From positions 1-64,000 of the forward strand of contig DASTKT010000205.1 of the NCBI GenBank assembly GCA_035715725.1: 64,000 nucleotides of DNA, given 5' to 3'. Below, in pieces: positions 23,463 through 31,933 of this stretch. The notes below the pieces were generated by a model. It did no database searches, was not told where the DNA came from, and worked only from the letters and a program-made list of their open reading frames with translations. Source of the DNA: JADGGV01 sp035715725 (lineage in GTDB: Bacteria; Gemmatimonadota; Gemmatimonadetes; Longimicrobiales; RSA9). Within the stretch, counting starts at the first letter, position 1. Each line of letters starts with the position of its first letter. Position numbers and translations under genes: made by a program.

Positions 23463-26400
23463 GGTCTCAGGACCGTGAACGACTCGCCGCCGAGGAATAC
23501 GGGCCCCGGGCTCGTGAAGAACGGGACGCCTCCGCCCCCGCCGCCCACGTACAGCGGCGTGCCGTTCCGGATCAGGGCGAGGTAGCGCGGATCCAGGAGG
23601 TTCGTGACCGGCGCCGGGAGCTTCCGCCGCTGCCGCGTCGTCAGCAGCTCCCGCACGACCGGGACGATGCCGATCAGCATGTCCACCTGCGCGCGGCGGG
23701 CGACGAGGTAGCGGTCGTAGGCGTCGCCTTCGTCGAAGCGGGCCGGGAGCGCGGCGAGGTGGCGGAGCACGGGCGCCCAGAGCGAGTCGGCGCGGTAGGT
23801 GTAGCGGCGGTTCATCGCCGCGATGCTGTCCGCCTGCAGCGCCGTGAGCGCGAGCGAGTCCTGCGCGCGCAGGATCGCGGGCAACGGGTTCGGCACGGCG
23901 CCGGACGTGAAGAAGCGGAGCATCCCCTCCGGGACGCGCGAGCCGGGGCGGCCGGGCGCCGAGCCGAGCTGCTGCGCGAGCATCTGCCGCTCGCGCGTCG
24001 GGCCGAGGTCGTAGCGGATCGACACGGTGAGCATGACCGGCGTGCGCAGCGTGAGGAGCTGCGGCCGCGTGGCGCCGAAGCGCGGATTCACCTCGTAGCG
24101 GAAGCGGCGGGCGTCCGGGTCGAAGCCGCGGACGTACAGCAGCGTCGGGTCCGGGAAGAAGCTCTGCCCCCACCCCCTCAGGTTGCCGGAGCCGTGCAGC
24201 AGCAGGTCCGCGGCGCCGAGCGGGTTCGCGAGCGAGAAGGAGAGCGCGCCGCGCTGCGGCATGCGGAACCGGGCGCGGTCGAGCGTGACGTTGAGCGACG
24301 CGCTCGAGCTCCACGGCCCGCGGCAGCTGTTGCGCCGGGCGATCGTGCCGAGCTGTCGCTCCAGGCACCGGGCCGTCCCGCCGGGGGCGGTCTGGAGGAG
24401 CCGGTACATCCCCTCCGCGACGGCCGGATCGCCGTCGCCCAGGGGGATGTGGATGTAGGCCCGATCATTCGCGTAGCCGTCGCCGTTCACGTCCCCGGCG
24501 ATGCTCGGGGTGAACGCGAACCCCGAGCGGAACCAGCCGTTCCAGCTCACCTCGACGGCGCGGAAGAAGTCGTAGCGCAGCGAGTAGCTGACCTGGTGCG
24601 CGCCCTGCCCGGAGGCCGCCCACTCCACCTCGAGCGGGTTTCCCGCCGTGCTGCCGAAGCCGGAGACCTGCTCGCGGACGCGGGAGTACGTGTAGCCGAC
24701 GCTCCAGCCGAACCGGCTCGGGCCGCGCGGGATCGGCGAGAGGTAGAGTCCGAGCTGCGCCGAGCGCGAGCGCAGGTCGGAGCGCAGCTCCGTGACCCGA
24801 GCGAACGCCGGCGAGACCCGCGCATCGCGGAACGCGACGCTCCCCGTGGCGGGGACGATGCTCGCCGGCTCGACGTAGACCGGGCGCCCGTCGTCGGCCA
24901 GCGTGAAGCGGGCGGCGGGGCGGAAGTTCAGGTCGACGAAGCGCGGCTGGTGGAGGTTCAGCGAGTAGGTGCCGTCGACGTGCAGCGAGAAGCGGCCGTC
25001 GAGGACGCTCCCGCTCCACGACAGGTTCGAGCGCACCGATTTCGGCGGCGCGAAGCCGGGCGCGAACAGCGTCACGTTCGGCGCCGGGTCCGCGAACACC
25101 GTCCCGGTCGTGCCATCCGCGCAGCGGTCCGGGATCGCCGCCGCGTCGCGCGCATAGGCGGCCCAGTCCGGGACCGGCACGGCCGGGCCCACGCAGACGA
25201 GCTGCTGCGCGCCGCCGGGGAGCCCGGTGTTGTCGAGCGCGCCGCCGAGCTGCCCCGCGCCGGCACCGCTCGCGAAGACGCCGATGCCGCCGCGGATCAC
25301 CGCCCGCGGCCCGCGCATCGCGCCCGCGAAGCTGGCGATCTCCCGCGCCTGACCGACCGTCCAGGAGAAGCCGATGCGCGGGCTGAAGACGAGCCGCGCG
25401 GGCACGCGGTCGTTCCGCAGCCCGAAGGTGGATTCGACGAGCGGGTTGAACGCCGGCGTCGCCGTGTAGCGGCTGGCGTCCAGCCGCATACCGTACTGGA
25501 ACTGCAGGTCCGCGGTGCGGCGGTAGGAGTCGCCAAGCGAGAGCGAGCCGCCGAGCTGGCCGGTGGCGCGCCGGCGCGTCGAGAGCGTGCGGTTGAACCA
25601 CGCCGGGCGGCCGGCCTCGAGGTCTTCCAGCGAGTTGAACGTGAAGGAGCCCAGCCGGTTCGAGCGCTGCTCCTGCGTATTCCCGCTGAACCGGAGCTCG
25701 GTCGCGAGCTTGATGCGGTGCTTGTTCGCGTTGTCGAACCAGGACAGCGTGTTCTGGAACGTGGCGGCGGTCGCGCGCGAGGCGAAGCCGAGGCCCTGCC
25801 CGCCGCCGAACGTCAGGCTCTGCACGCCGCTCCCGCCATCGGCGAAGACCGAGCTCACCCGGACGCGGCCGCCGGGGAGGTCGAGGTACGGGTCGTCGGA
25901 GTCGTGGGAGAGGTCGAGGCCGGCCGACGTCTCGCTCAGCACCATGCCGAAGTAGCCGCTGTGCCGCGCCTGCACCCCCGCGCCCCAGCCGGTGTGCTCG
26001 CCGCCGGCGGTCTCGAGCGCGAGCGGCTGGACGCCGCCGACGCCGACCGGCGCCTGCCGCCGCCAGTTGCCGTTGAACGTGAGCCCGAACGCCTGGCCGC
26101 TCGACGAGCCGGGCGGCGCGAAGTCGATGCCGCCGAAGATGGAGCCGGTGTCGCTCACGCGGCTCGATCGCGCCCGGCCGGCGGCCGTCGGGATCCCCTC
26201 CCGCCCCAGGATCCCCACGAGCCGCGACACCGAGTCCGCCGCCACGCCCGCCGTCCGCAGCCCCAGCGCATCCGTGCTGAGCAGCGTGTGGCTCTCGCTC
26301 GACTGCCGGCCGAGCTGGTACGAGACGTTGTAGAACGCCTTGTTCGGGCGGATCGGCCCCGAGGCCATCCCACCGAGCGAGACGCCCGTGTAGTCGCTCC

Positions 26401-27226
26401 CCAGCGCCTGCCCCGCCCGGTCCGTCCACTGCACCTGCGGCGAGGTCAGCACGAGGCTCATCCCCCGGCTGCGGAAGTTCGAGCCGCCCCGCGAGACGAT
26501 GTCGAAGTTCGCGCCGCTGAATCCGCCTCGCGAGGGATCGTAGGGCGACGTCGTGAGCGAGCTGGAGATCGTCGCGTCCCGCGGCAGGCTGCTCATCCCG
26601 GCCGGCATGCCGTTCAGCGTGACGCTGTTCTGGTCCGCGTCCAGCCCGAGCACCGAGAAGCCGTCCGCCTCGCCGTCCAGCCCCGGAACGAGCAGCACGC
26701 CGGGAAGCGACGCCGCCATCGCCGCGACGTCGCCCCGCAGCTCCGGCGGGAGCGCGTCCGCGGCGACCGGCCGCTCCGTCCCGCCCACGTCCGGCGTCCG
26801 CGCGTAGCGGCTGACCCGCTCCCGCACCGGCGCCACCACCACCAACGAGTCGATCTGCACCGGCGCGAGCCGCGCATCCGCGACCAGCACGTCCTCGTCC
26901 GCCAGACGCTTGATCTCGAACTGCCGGAACGCGTAGCCGAACAGCGCGTAGCCCATGATGTAATCGCCGGGACCCCCCGGGAACGCGATCTGGAACGTCC
27001 CCCGCGCGTTCGTCTGCGCCTCGCGCGTCACGTTCCCGGGAAGCGACGTCGCCGTGACACGCACCCCCGCCAGCGGCTGCCCGTCCAGCCCCGTCACCCG
27101 CCCGCGGATCACGTCCGTCTGCGCGGCCAGTCCGGCGGGCGCGGCGGCGAGCACGGCGAGCGCGAGTGCCGCGGCGAGCACCGTTGGAATTCGACGTCGG
27201 GCGGTGGGATCGACCAGGAAACGCAT
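23459..27226 (-). CDS. large TonB-dependent receptor with carboxypeptidase-regulatory domain
   Basis: The 1255-residue outer membrane receptor has a signal peptide (VLAAALALAVLAAAPAGLAAQ). A carboxypeptidase-regulatory-like domain follows (IRGRVTGLDGQPLAGVRVTATS), then a plug region with SVTLNGMPAGMSSLPRDATIS, and a long C-terminal barrel. The plug lacks the SusC phrase about IRGVSS..P.Y.IDG, so it belongs to the Oar-like or general CarboxypepD-TonB group rather than SusC/RagA. Such receptors import large ligands or proteins. Its stop overlaps the start of a secreted partner gene by four bases. The start at Met 27226 is set by the signal peptide. Confidence 0.88.
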   Translation of the reverse strand: MRFLVDPTARRRIPTVLAAALALAVLAAAPAGLAAQTDVIRGRVTGLDGQPLAGVRVTATSLPGNVTREAQTNARGTFQIAFPGGPGDYIMGYALFGYAFRQFEIKRLADEDVLVADARLAPVQIDSLVVVAPVRERVSRYARTPDVGGTERPVAADALPPELRGDVAAMAASLPGVLLVPGLDGEADGFSVLGLDADQNSVTLNGMPAGMSSLPRDATISSSLTTSPYDPSRGGFSGANFDIVSRGGSNFRSRGMSLVLTSPQVQWTDRAGQALGSDYTGVSLGGMASGPIRPNKAFYNVSYQLGRQSSESHTLLSTDALGLRTAGVAADSVSRLVGILGREGIPTAAGRARSSRVSDTGSIFGGIDFAPPGSSSGQAFGLTFNGNWRRQAPVGVGGVQPLALETAGGEHTGWGAGVQARHSGYFGMVLSETSAGLDLSHDSDDPYLDLPGGRVRVSSVFADGGSGVQSLTFGGGQGLGFASRATAATFQNTLSWFDNANKHRIKLATELRFSGNTQEQRSNRLGSFTFNSLEDLEAGRPAWFNRTLSTRRRATGQLGGSLSLGDSYRRTADLQFQYGMRLDASRYTATPAFNPLVESTFGLRNDRVPARLVFSPRIGFSWTVGQAREIASFAGAMRGPRAVIRGGIGVFASGAGAGQLGGALDNTGLPGGAQQLVCVGPAVPVPDWAAYARDAAAIPDRCADGTTGTVFADPAPNVTLFAPGFAPPKSVRSNLSWSGSVLDGRFSLHVDGTYSLNLHQPRFVDLNFRPAARFTLADDGRPVYVEPASIVPATGSVAFRDARVSPAFARVTELRSDLRSRSAQLGLYLSPIPRGPSRFGWSVGYTYSRVREQVSGFGSTAGNPLEVEWAASGQGAHQVSYSLRYDFFRAVEVSWNGWFRSGFAFTPSIAGDVNGDGYANDRAYIHIPLGDGDPAVAEGMYRLLQTAPGGTARCLERQLGTIARRNSCRGPWSSSASLNVTLDRARFRMPQRGALSFSLANPLGAADLLLHGSGNLRGWGQSFFPDPTLLYVRGFDPDARRFRYEVNPRFGATRPQLLTLRTPVMLTVSIRYDLGPTRERQMLAQQLGSAPGRPGSRVPEGMLRFFTSGAVPNPLPAILRAQDSLALTALQADSIAAMNRRYTYRADSLWAPVLRHLAALPARFDEGDAYDRYLVARRAQVDMLIGIVPVVRELLTTRQRRKLPAPVTNLLDPRYLALIRNGTPLYVGGGGGGVPFFTSPGPVFLGGESFTVLRP

Positions 27227-27633
27227 TGTGGTCCCGGCAGAATCGTTATGGGGAGGACCGGAATGCAGTGTGACGGGCGGCGCATGTGGATGGCTCGCGA
27301 CCATCGCGCGGATGGTCGAGAGGAAAGTATGCCGCAGTCAGTCGCTAAAGACAAGCGTGACACCAGGCCCGGAAAATCCGTTCGTTCGTTCCCGCCTCCG
27401 CCTCCGCGCCCGCCTCCGCCTCCGGCAGTTCCCGGAGCCGCATTCGCATCCGCGCCCGCATTCGCATTCGCATTCGCATTCGCATGCGAACAGGAGGCAC
27501 GGCAGACCGGCGTCGGGAATGCCGATCCGCACGGCACCACATCGGAGGCGGAACGGATCGGGCCTCGGATGACTCGCCGCGGCGAATGCGCCGACCCTCG
27601 CGGGGACCTCCCGGGCATGCCGGCGCTCCCGGC
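27227..27633. other. gap with hexamer microsatellites upstream of the TonB receptor gene
   Basis: No gene is supported. Two hexamer arrays are present: CCTCCG units at 27395-27425, and GCATTC units at 27439-27487 ending in GCATGCG. The receptor promoter is expected between 27227 and about 27390, but no convincing -35/-10 pair was found. Confidence 0.6.
27439..27487 (+). repeat. GCATTC hexanucleotide microsatellite
   Basis: About eight units of the six-base word GCATTC, some degenerate (GCATCC, GCGCCC), lie in tandem. A CCTCCG array precedes them at 27395-27425. Tandem hexamers can change copy number by slippage. They lie about 210 bases upstream of the receptor start codon. Confidence 0.85.
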
Positions 27634-27683
27634 CCGGCGCGTCAAGCGGCGCCCGCGCACCCTCCCGCCGCTTGACGCGCCGG
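27634..27683. promoter_or_regulatory. perfect 18-bp inverted repeat spanning the tRNA promoter -35
   Basis: The left arm 27634-27651 and right arm 27666-27683 are exact reverse complements, separated by 14 bases. The right arm contains the TTGACG -35 box of the initiator tRNA promoter. No T-run follows, so it is not a terminator. The arrangement suggests an operator or an architectural site overlapping the promoter, or DNA cruciform potential. Confidence 0.7.
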
Positions 27684-27700
27684 CCGTTTCAACATATATT
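27672..27700 (+). promoter_or_regulatory. sigma70-type promoter of the initiator tRNA
   Basis: TTGACG (27672-27677) and TATATT (27695-27700) are separated by exactly 17 bases. Transcription would begin near 27707, seven bases before the mature tRNA 5' end at 27714. It is the clearest housekeeping promoter in the window and gives a species-specific reference for promoter searches. Confidence 0.85.
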
Positions 27701-27713
27701 GAAGTACGACGAT

Positions 27714-27787
<74 letters not shown>

Positions 27788-27788
27788 T

Positions 27789-27981
27789 GCGCAGGTGGCG
27801 GAAGGCTCGCCATTTTGAGCCGACACCACGGAAGCCGGCACTCGAGCCCGGAGCGGAAGCCAGGCCCTGCGGAAGGGTAGGCCGAAGCTCACGGGGCGGG
27901 CGCCAAGAGTTCAAGGACTCGGGTCTTCAAAACACGCTTTCCGCCGTCTGCGTCACAGCCCGCCTCGTGCGGGCTTTTTTC
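27789..27981 (+). ncRNA. structured RNA candidate, 6S-like topology
   Basis: Directly after the tRNA, 27789-27806 pairs with 27936-27953 over 18 positions without a mismatch (four G-U pairs). Inside is a large open region. On the apical side an extended hairpin (27846-27850 with 27892-27897, 27851-27854 with 27887-27890, 27859-27861 with 27880-27882, 27865-27868 with 27874-27877) ends in a GCGGA loop. A small hairpin GAGT/ACTC lies on the 3' side of the open region. Closing stem, central bubble and apical stem in this order, with a small 3' bubble hairpin, is the architecture of 6S RNA, which binds RNA polymerase. A strong terminator follows. No open frame explains it. The 6S identity is a hypothesis; the fold itself is strong. 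Confidence 0.55.
27957..27981 (+). terminator. rho-independent terminator
   Basis: AGCCCGC (27957-27963) pairs with GCGGGCT (27969-27975) around a CTCGT loop and runs into a six-T tract. It ends the transcript that begins at the tRNA promoter and includes the structured RNA candidate. Confidence 0.92.
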
Positions 27982-28211
27982 GTATCCATGTGTGGCCGCC
28001 GCGCTCGCGGCGTCCGCGGACGACCTCCCGGTTCTGCTGCCGTTTGCGGGGCTGCGCGCATGCGGCGCATCGGGCAGAACCGCTCGAGGAATCCCGCGAC
28101 GATGCCGGCTGCCGCCTGCGCGGCGCCAGTGTGGCGCCAGAGGGATCGGCGCATCGCGGCGGGATGCGGGATTTCTCCAGCCGCGGCGCCGCCACTCGAC
28201 GCCGAGTGGGG

Positions 28212-28245
28212 GATAGCTTGGTAAGCTCGGCATAGTTTCCTCAAA
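28212..28245 (+). repeat. duplicated upstream box, copy 1
   Basis: This 34-base stretch is repeated at 28286-28319. Both begin GATAG, share TTGGTAAG and end TTCCTCAA. They lie 74 bases apart ahead of the ATPase gene and are more AT-rich than the surroundings, so they could be tandem binding sites or duplicated promoter regions. Confidence 0.65.
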
Positions 28246-28285
28246 CCCCGACCGTTCCCCGCCGCACCGTATTTGCAGCTCTCGC

Positions 28286-28319
28286 GATAGATTGGTAAGT
28301 TACGGTAAGATTCCTCAAC
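28286..28319 (+). repeat. duplicated upstream box, copy 2
   Basis: This is the second copy of the 28212-28245 element, ending 35 bases before the start codon of the ATPase gene. About 24 of 34 positions agree between the copies. Closeness to the gene favours a regulatory role. Confidence 0.65.
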
Positions 28320-28354
28320 TTCGCACGCGCCCTCACCCTCGTTCCAGCGGCCCC

Positions 28355-29563
28355 ATGGATCCGCTCAAGAACCCGTTCGCCCCCGGTGCCGGCGCGCCGC
28401 CGCCCGAGCTGGCCGGCCGAGAGGAGATTATCCAGGCGGCGACGATCGCCCTGCACCGGATCCGGATGGGCCGTCCGGAGAAGAGCCAGTTCCTCCTTGG
28501 GCTCCGGGGCGTGGGGAAGACCGTTCTCTTGAACCGGATCGCGGAGCTCGCCGAGGAGATCGGCTATCTTGTCGTGCCGCTGGAGGCACCGGAGGGGCAG
28601 CGCTTGCCCCAGTATCTCGCGCCGGGTCTGAAGAGCACGCTCCTGCGGCTCAGTCGGGTCGAGCGAGCCAAGGAGTACGCCGGGAAGGCGATGAGTGCGC
28701 TGCGCGGCTTCGCCAGCGTCTTCAAGGTTTCCATCGGCGAGGTGGAGATCGGCGTGAGCGAACCCCCGCTCGCCGACAGCGGCAACCTGGAGGTGGACCT
28801 CCCGGAGCTGCTATTGGCGACGGCGCAGGCGGCGAAGGCGGCCGGAACGAGCGTCTCGCTCTTCGTGGACGAGGTCCAGTATCTGAGCGAGGAGGATCTC
28901 CGGGGGCTCATCGTGGCGCTCCACCGGATCGCCCAACGAGGACTTCCGCTCGTCCTCTTCGGCGCCGGTCTCCCGCAGGTTGCGGCCCTGGCCGGCGATG
29001 CCAAGTCGTACGCGGAGCGGTTGTTCGACTACCCCGACGTCGGGGCGCTGGCGGAGCCGGCGGCGAGGACGGCGGTCCGGGCGCCCGTGCTCGACGAGGG
29101 AGCAGGGATCGAGGACGACGCGCTCGATCGAATCGTCCGGCTGACGCGCGGCTACCCGTACTTCCTCCAGGAGTGGGGAAAGCACACCTGGAACACGGCG
29201 CCCCGCTCCCCCATCACCATGGCCGATGTCGAGGCCGCGAGCCGGGCCGCGACGGAGGCGCTGGACAAGAATTTCTTCCGGGTCCGCTTCGATCGGCTGA
29301 CGCCCCGGGAGCAGGAATACCTGCGCGCGATGGCCGAGCTCGGTGCCGGCCCTCACCGGTCGGGCACGATCGCCGAGAAGCTCGGCACCACGGTCGAAAA
29401 GATGGGCCCGCTCCGGAGCGGCCTCATCAAGAAAGGGATGATCTGGAGCCCGGCCCACGGGGACACAGCGTTTACGGTCCCCATGTTCGACGAGTTCATG
29501 CGTCGCGCCATTCCCACCTGGCCTGCCGCCGCGCCCGCGAAGCCGCGGAAGAGGAGGTCGTGA
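28355..29563 (+). CDS. AAA-family ATPase with C-terminal winged helix
   Basis: The 402-residue protein is of the Orc1/Cdc6-like ATPase type often annotated as ATP-binding protein. Walker A is LLGLRGVGKT (residues 48-57), Walker B is SLFVDEVQ (168-175), and a sensor-like LPLVLFGAGLPQV follows. The C-terminal part has LTPREQEYLRAMAELG and IAEKLGTTVEKMGPLRSGLIKKGMIW, a winged-helix DNA-binding pattern. The start at 28355 (MDPLKNPFAPGAG) is taken because the family opens with DPFxPG-like sequence. It stands alone, with no toxin, nuclease or transposase beside it. Its job could be in mobile-element biology, defence or signalling. Confidence 0.88.
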   Translation: MDPLKNPFAPGAGAPPPELAGREEIIQAATIALHRIRMGRPEKSQFLLGLRGVGKTVLLNRIAELAEEIGYLVVPLEAPEGQRLPQYLAPGLKSTLLRLSRVERAKEYAGKAMSALRGFASVFKVSIGEVEIGVSEPPLADSGNLEVDLPELLLATAQAAKAAGTSVSLFVDEVQYLSEEDLRGLIVALHRIAQRGLPLVLFGAGLPQVAALAGDAKSYAERLFDYPDVGALAEPAARTAVRAPVLDEGAGIEDDALDRIVRLTRGYPYFLQEWGKHTWNTAPRSPITMADVEAASRAATEALDKNFFRVRFDRLTPREQEYLRAMAELGAGPHRSGTIAEKLGTTVEKMGPLRSGLIKKGMIWSPAHGDTAFTVPMFDEFMRRAIPTWPAAAPAKPRKRRS

Positions 29564-29891
29564 GCGCGCGGCGCCGCAGATGGGGCATTCCGACGAAGTA
29601 GCGCCGGGTGTCGCTATCGGGGCCAGCCGGTGGATCGAGTCGGCGGGACGCCCCAGGGATAACTTCGTCGCCTTGCCATCGACCCTCCACGCTCGATCGA
29701 TCTCGCGCGGATTGCCGGAAAGTGCGCATACGTGAGCCGGCCCCGCCGCTCCGCCGCGGACCTCGGCGGACGAACCTGGCCAACCGGACGACCGCGGAGC
29801 CAGATTGGCGCCGGCTCCGGCTCGCGCCGGAGCGGATCCCACGCCGGTCGTCCCGCACGCGCTCCCGCTCACTCCTTCCGCGAGGTGCCCC
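29564..29891. other. gene-free gap, 328 bp
   Basis: No gene, RNA or clear terminator was found between the ATPase and EthD genes. Translations in all frames are Arg/Pro-rich and unconvincing. The only useful site is GAGG at 29881-29885, just before the next start codon. Confidence 0.5.
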
Positions 29892-30200
29892 ATGGCGAAG
29901 CTCCTCGTCCTGTACCCTCCTCCGACGGACGCCTCCACGTTCGAGCGCCGCTACCGCGTCGAGCATGCGCCGATGGTGCACGAGAAGATGCCCGGGCTGC
30001 GGAAGTTCGCCGCGGGCCGGGTCGTCGGCTCGCCGGCGGGCGAGGCGCCCTATGCCCGGGTCGCCGAGCTGACGTTCGACTCCATGGAGGCGCTGCAGTC
30101 GGCGCTGTCGTCGTCGGCCGGACAGGCCGTCGTCGCGCATGGGTTGGAGATCTCGACCGGCGGCCCGATGACGGTGCTGATCGTGGAGGAGGACCGCTGA
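29892..30200 (+). CDS. EthD-family reductase/ferredoxin-like dimeric barrel protein
   Basis: The 102-residue product matches the EthD small dimeric alpha-beta barrel. It shows LLVLYPPPTDASTFERRYRVEHAPMVHEKMPGLRKF, then VAELTFDSMEALQSALSSSAGQAVV. EthD was named from ethyl tert-butyl ether degradation clusters, but most members are uncharacterised, and some catalyse cyclisation or decarboxylation in polyketide pathways. The start has GAGG seven bases upstream. It converges with the deacetylase gene, with only four bases between their stops. Confidence 0.88.
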   Translation: MAKLLVLYPPPTDASTFERRYRVEHAPMVHEKMPGLRKFAAGRVVGSPAGEAPYARVAELTFDSMEALQSALSSSAGQAVVAHGLEISTGGPMTVLIVEEDR

Positions 30201-30204
30201 GCGC

Positions 30205-30936
30205 TTAGTCCGCGTCGTCCGTCCGCGCGGCGTGCGCGAGCAGCTCGTCGACGGTGGTGAGGCGATATCCGCGGGCTCTCAGCCGGTCGATGACCGCCGG
30301 GAGCGCCTTCCGCCCCGCCTCGTGGCTCCGACCGAACAGGTGGAGCAGGAGGATGGAGCCGGGGCGCGCCCGGCGCTCCACGTACTCGACGATCCGGGCC
30401 GAGTCTCGAGCGATCTCGGGGTAGGAGTCCGGCTCGAGATCCCACATGATGTCCTTCCGCCCGCTCCTCCAGAGCACGTATGGCAGCAGCACGAGCTTCC
30501 TGCCGTACGGCGCGCGGAAGTGGATCGGGCCCCGGTGGCCCGCGGCGCGGATGAGGCGGTCCGTCTGCGCGAGTTCGCGCTCCGCGAAGCCGACCGACTT
30601 GAACACCATATACCGGTGCGAGAACGAGTGGTTGCCCAGCTCGTGCCCCGCGGCCACGATCCGGCGCCCGGCCTCCGGGTGATCCCGCAGCCCCTGGCCG
30701 ATCACGAAGAACGTGGCTCGGACGCCCTTCCGCGCGAGCGTGGCGAGGACCGAATCGGTGTAGGGTGGCCAGGGACCGTCGTCGAACGTGAGTGCGACGA
30801 TCGAGTCCGTCGTCTCGACGCGCGGCACGATCTCGCCGAGAAGCTGGTACGTTCGCGACCTGTGGAGCCGCCAGCCGCCGAACAGCAGGGCCAGCAGCGC
30901 CGCCGCTCCAACCCACGGGCCAGGACGCAGCCTCAC
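30205..30936 (-). CDS. membrane-anchored polysaccharide deacetylase (NodB domain)
   Basis: The 243-residue protein starts at GTG 30936 after AAGGAGG and has an N-terminal signal anchor (WVGAAALLALLFGGW). The NodB domain shows its metal-binding motifs: ALTFDDGP (motif 1), HELGNHSFSH (motif 2, His103 and His107) and IHFRAPYGRK (motif 3). ILLLHLFG and a leucine-rich end form the last motifs. It should remove acetyl groups from N-acetylglucosamine-containing polymers such as peptidoglycan or exopolysaccharide at the outer face of the inner membrane. It is the last gene of a minus-strand group beginning at about 32.9 kb. Confidence 0.93.
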   Translation of the reverse strand: MRLRPGPWVGAAALLALLFGGWRLHRSRTYQLLGEIVPRVETTDSIVALTFDDGPWPPYTDSVLATLARKGVRATFFVIGQGLRDHPEAGRRIVAAGHELGNHSFSHRYMVFKSVGFAERELAQTDRLIRAAGHRGPIHFRAPYGRKLVLLPYVLWRSGRKDIMWDLEPDSYPEIARDSARIVEYVERRARPGSILLLHLFGRSHEAGRKALPAVIDRLRARGYRLTTVDELLAHAARTDDAD

Positions 30937-30990
30937 GCGCGGACCTCCTTCGGGGTGGCGACGACAAAGAAGAACGTTCGGGGTGAGTCC

Positions 30991-31290
30991 CTACTCGCGG
31001 TGCGGGAGCGGGATCCGCCACCCGAGCGCGACGGGCACGTACACGGCCCCGCCACGCAGGAGCCGCTCGGCGCGGACGTGGCGCGAGAGGTCGGCGCCGA
31101 CCCGCGCGCCGGCGCTCATGTGCAGTCCATCCACGTGAATCAGGCCGAGCGCGCCGCCGAGCGACACCGGGCCGAGCGCCAGGTGCGGCACCACGGCGGT
31201 CCCGGGGCGACCGCGTTCCTGAGCGGAGACCTCCGCGGCGGCGCCGAGGAGGAGAAGCCCGGCGAGGGCCGGGACGAGCCAGGTCTTCAT
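30991..31290 (-). CDS. small secreted protein
   Basis: The 99-residue product has a clear signal peptide (WLVPALAGLLLLGAAAEVSAQ). The remainder, about 75 residues, has short alternating strands (VPHLALGPVSLGGALGLIHV, AERLLRGGAVYVPVALGWRIPL), suggesting a truncated or very small beta-barrel or sandwich. No family is recognised. It lies 54 bases upstream of the deacetylase gene on the same strand. Confidence 0.65.
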   Translation of the reverse strand: MKTWLVPALAGLLLLGAAAEVSAQERGRPGTAVVPHLALGPVSLGGALGLIHVDGLHMSAGARVGADLSRHVRAERLLRGGAVYVPVALGWRIPLPHRE

Positions 31291-31465
31291 CTCACGTCCT
31301 CGCGCGGATCGACACGGTCGCACGGCGCACGCCGCTTCACGCGCCGCATCGCCGGAGGCCGGCGAGGGAGCGAGCAGGAGGAGCAGGGGCACGAGTCGGG
31401 TCATGGGCACGGCGTGTCCTGGCAAAACGGCCGGGCGGTCGATTGGACGGCGCCGCTTCGGGCCG

Positions 31466-31933
31466 TCACGGCCAGATCCTCCGCCACTCGATCCTGCCGG
31501 GGGCGACGAGCTCCCCCAGCCCGAAGCCGACGAGCGCGCCGACCACGGCTCCGCCGACGGCTCCCCGAACCGTCGCATGCGGACAACTCCCTTCACAATA
31601 TCCCGCCGCCTCGATCCCGAGCCACGCAACCGCCGCCGCTCCCACGAGGGCGCCGATCCTTCCGCCATCCCCGCGGCGCCGTCCCCGCTCGATGAGCCGG
31701 ACGCTGTCGAGCGCGGCCTCGCCGCGCGCGAGGAACACGACCGAATCGTTGACGGTCCGGATGCGGCCGGCGACCTGGCGATCCCGGAGGCTCAAACGGA
31801 GCAGCCAGTTCTCGCGGGCGGCGCGTCGCAGCAGCACGGGCGAGGGATCCCGCACCTGCGCGGAGGCGCTCGGGACGGGCGAGGCGCCGGCAACGGCCAG
31901 GAGTGCGATCAGCAGCGACGCCCGCGGTCTCAA
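31466..31933 (-). CDS. secreted glycine-zipper protein
   Basis: TTG at 31933 overlaps the stop of the GNAT gene (TTGA) and has GGAGG nine bases upstream. An earlier start would run back through the GNAT coding region. The 155-residue product has a signal peptide (LLIALLAVAGASPVPSASAQ). A charged middle part follows (ENWLLRLSLRDRQVAGRIR, SVVFLARGEAALDSVRLIE). The C-terminal hydrophobic glycine-zipper (GALVGAAAVAWLGIEAAGYC, GAVGGAVVGALVGFGLGELV) probably inserts into a membrane. I recognise no family. Confidence 0.72.
   Translation of the reverse strand: MRPRASLLIALLAVAGASPVPSASAQVRDPSPVLLRRAARENWLLRLSLRDRQVAGRIRTVNDSVVFLARGEAALDSVRLIERGRRRGDGGRIGALVGAAAVAWLGIEAAGYCEGSCPHATVRGAVGGAVVGALVGFGLGELVAPGRIEWRRIWP

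Noticed and set aside
27850..27890. Resemblance of CCAGGCCC...GGAAGGG to the signal recognition particle RNA tip
   Set aside because: The GGAA tip is offset by three bases and the required AGCAG part of the asymmetric loop is missing, so it does not satisfy the SRP RNA core.
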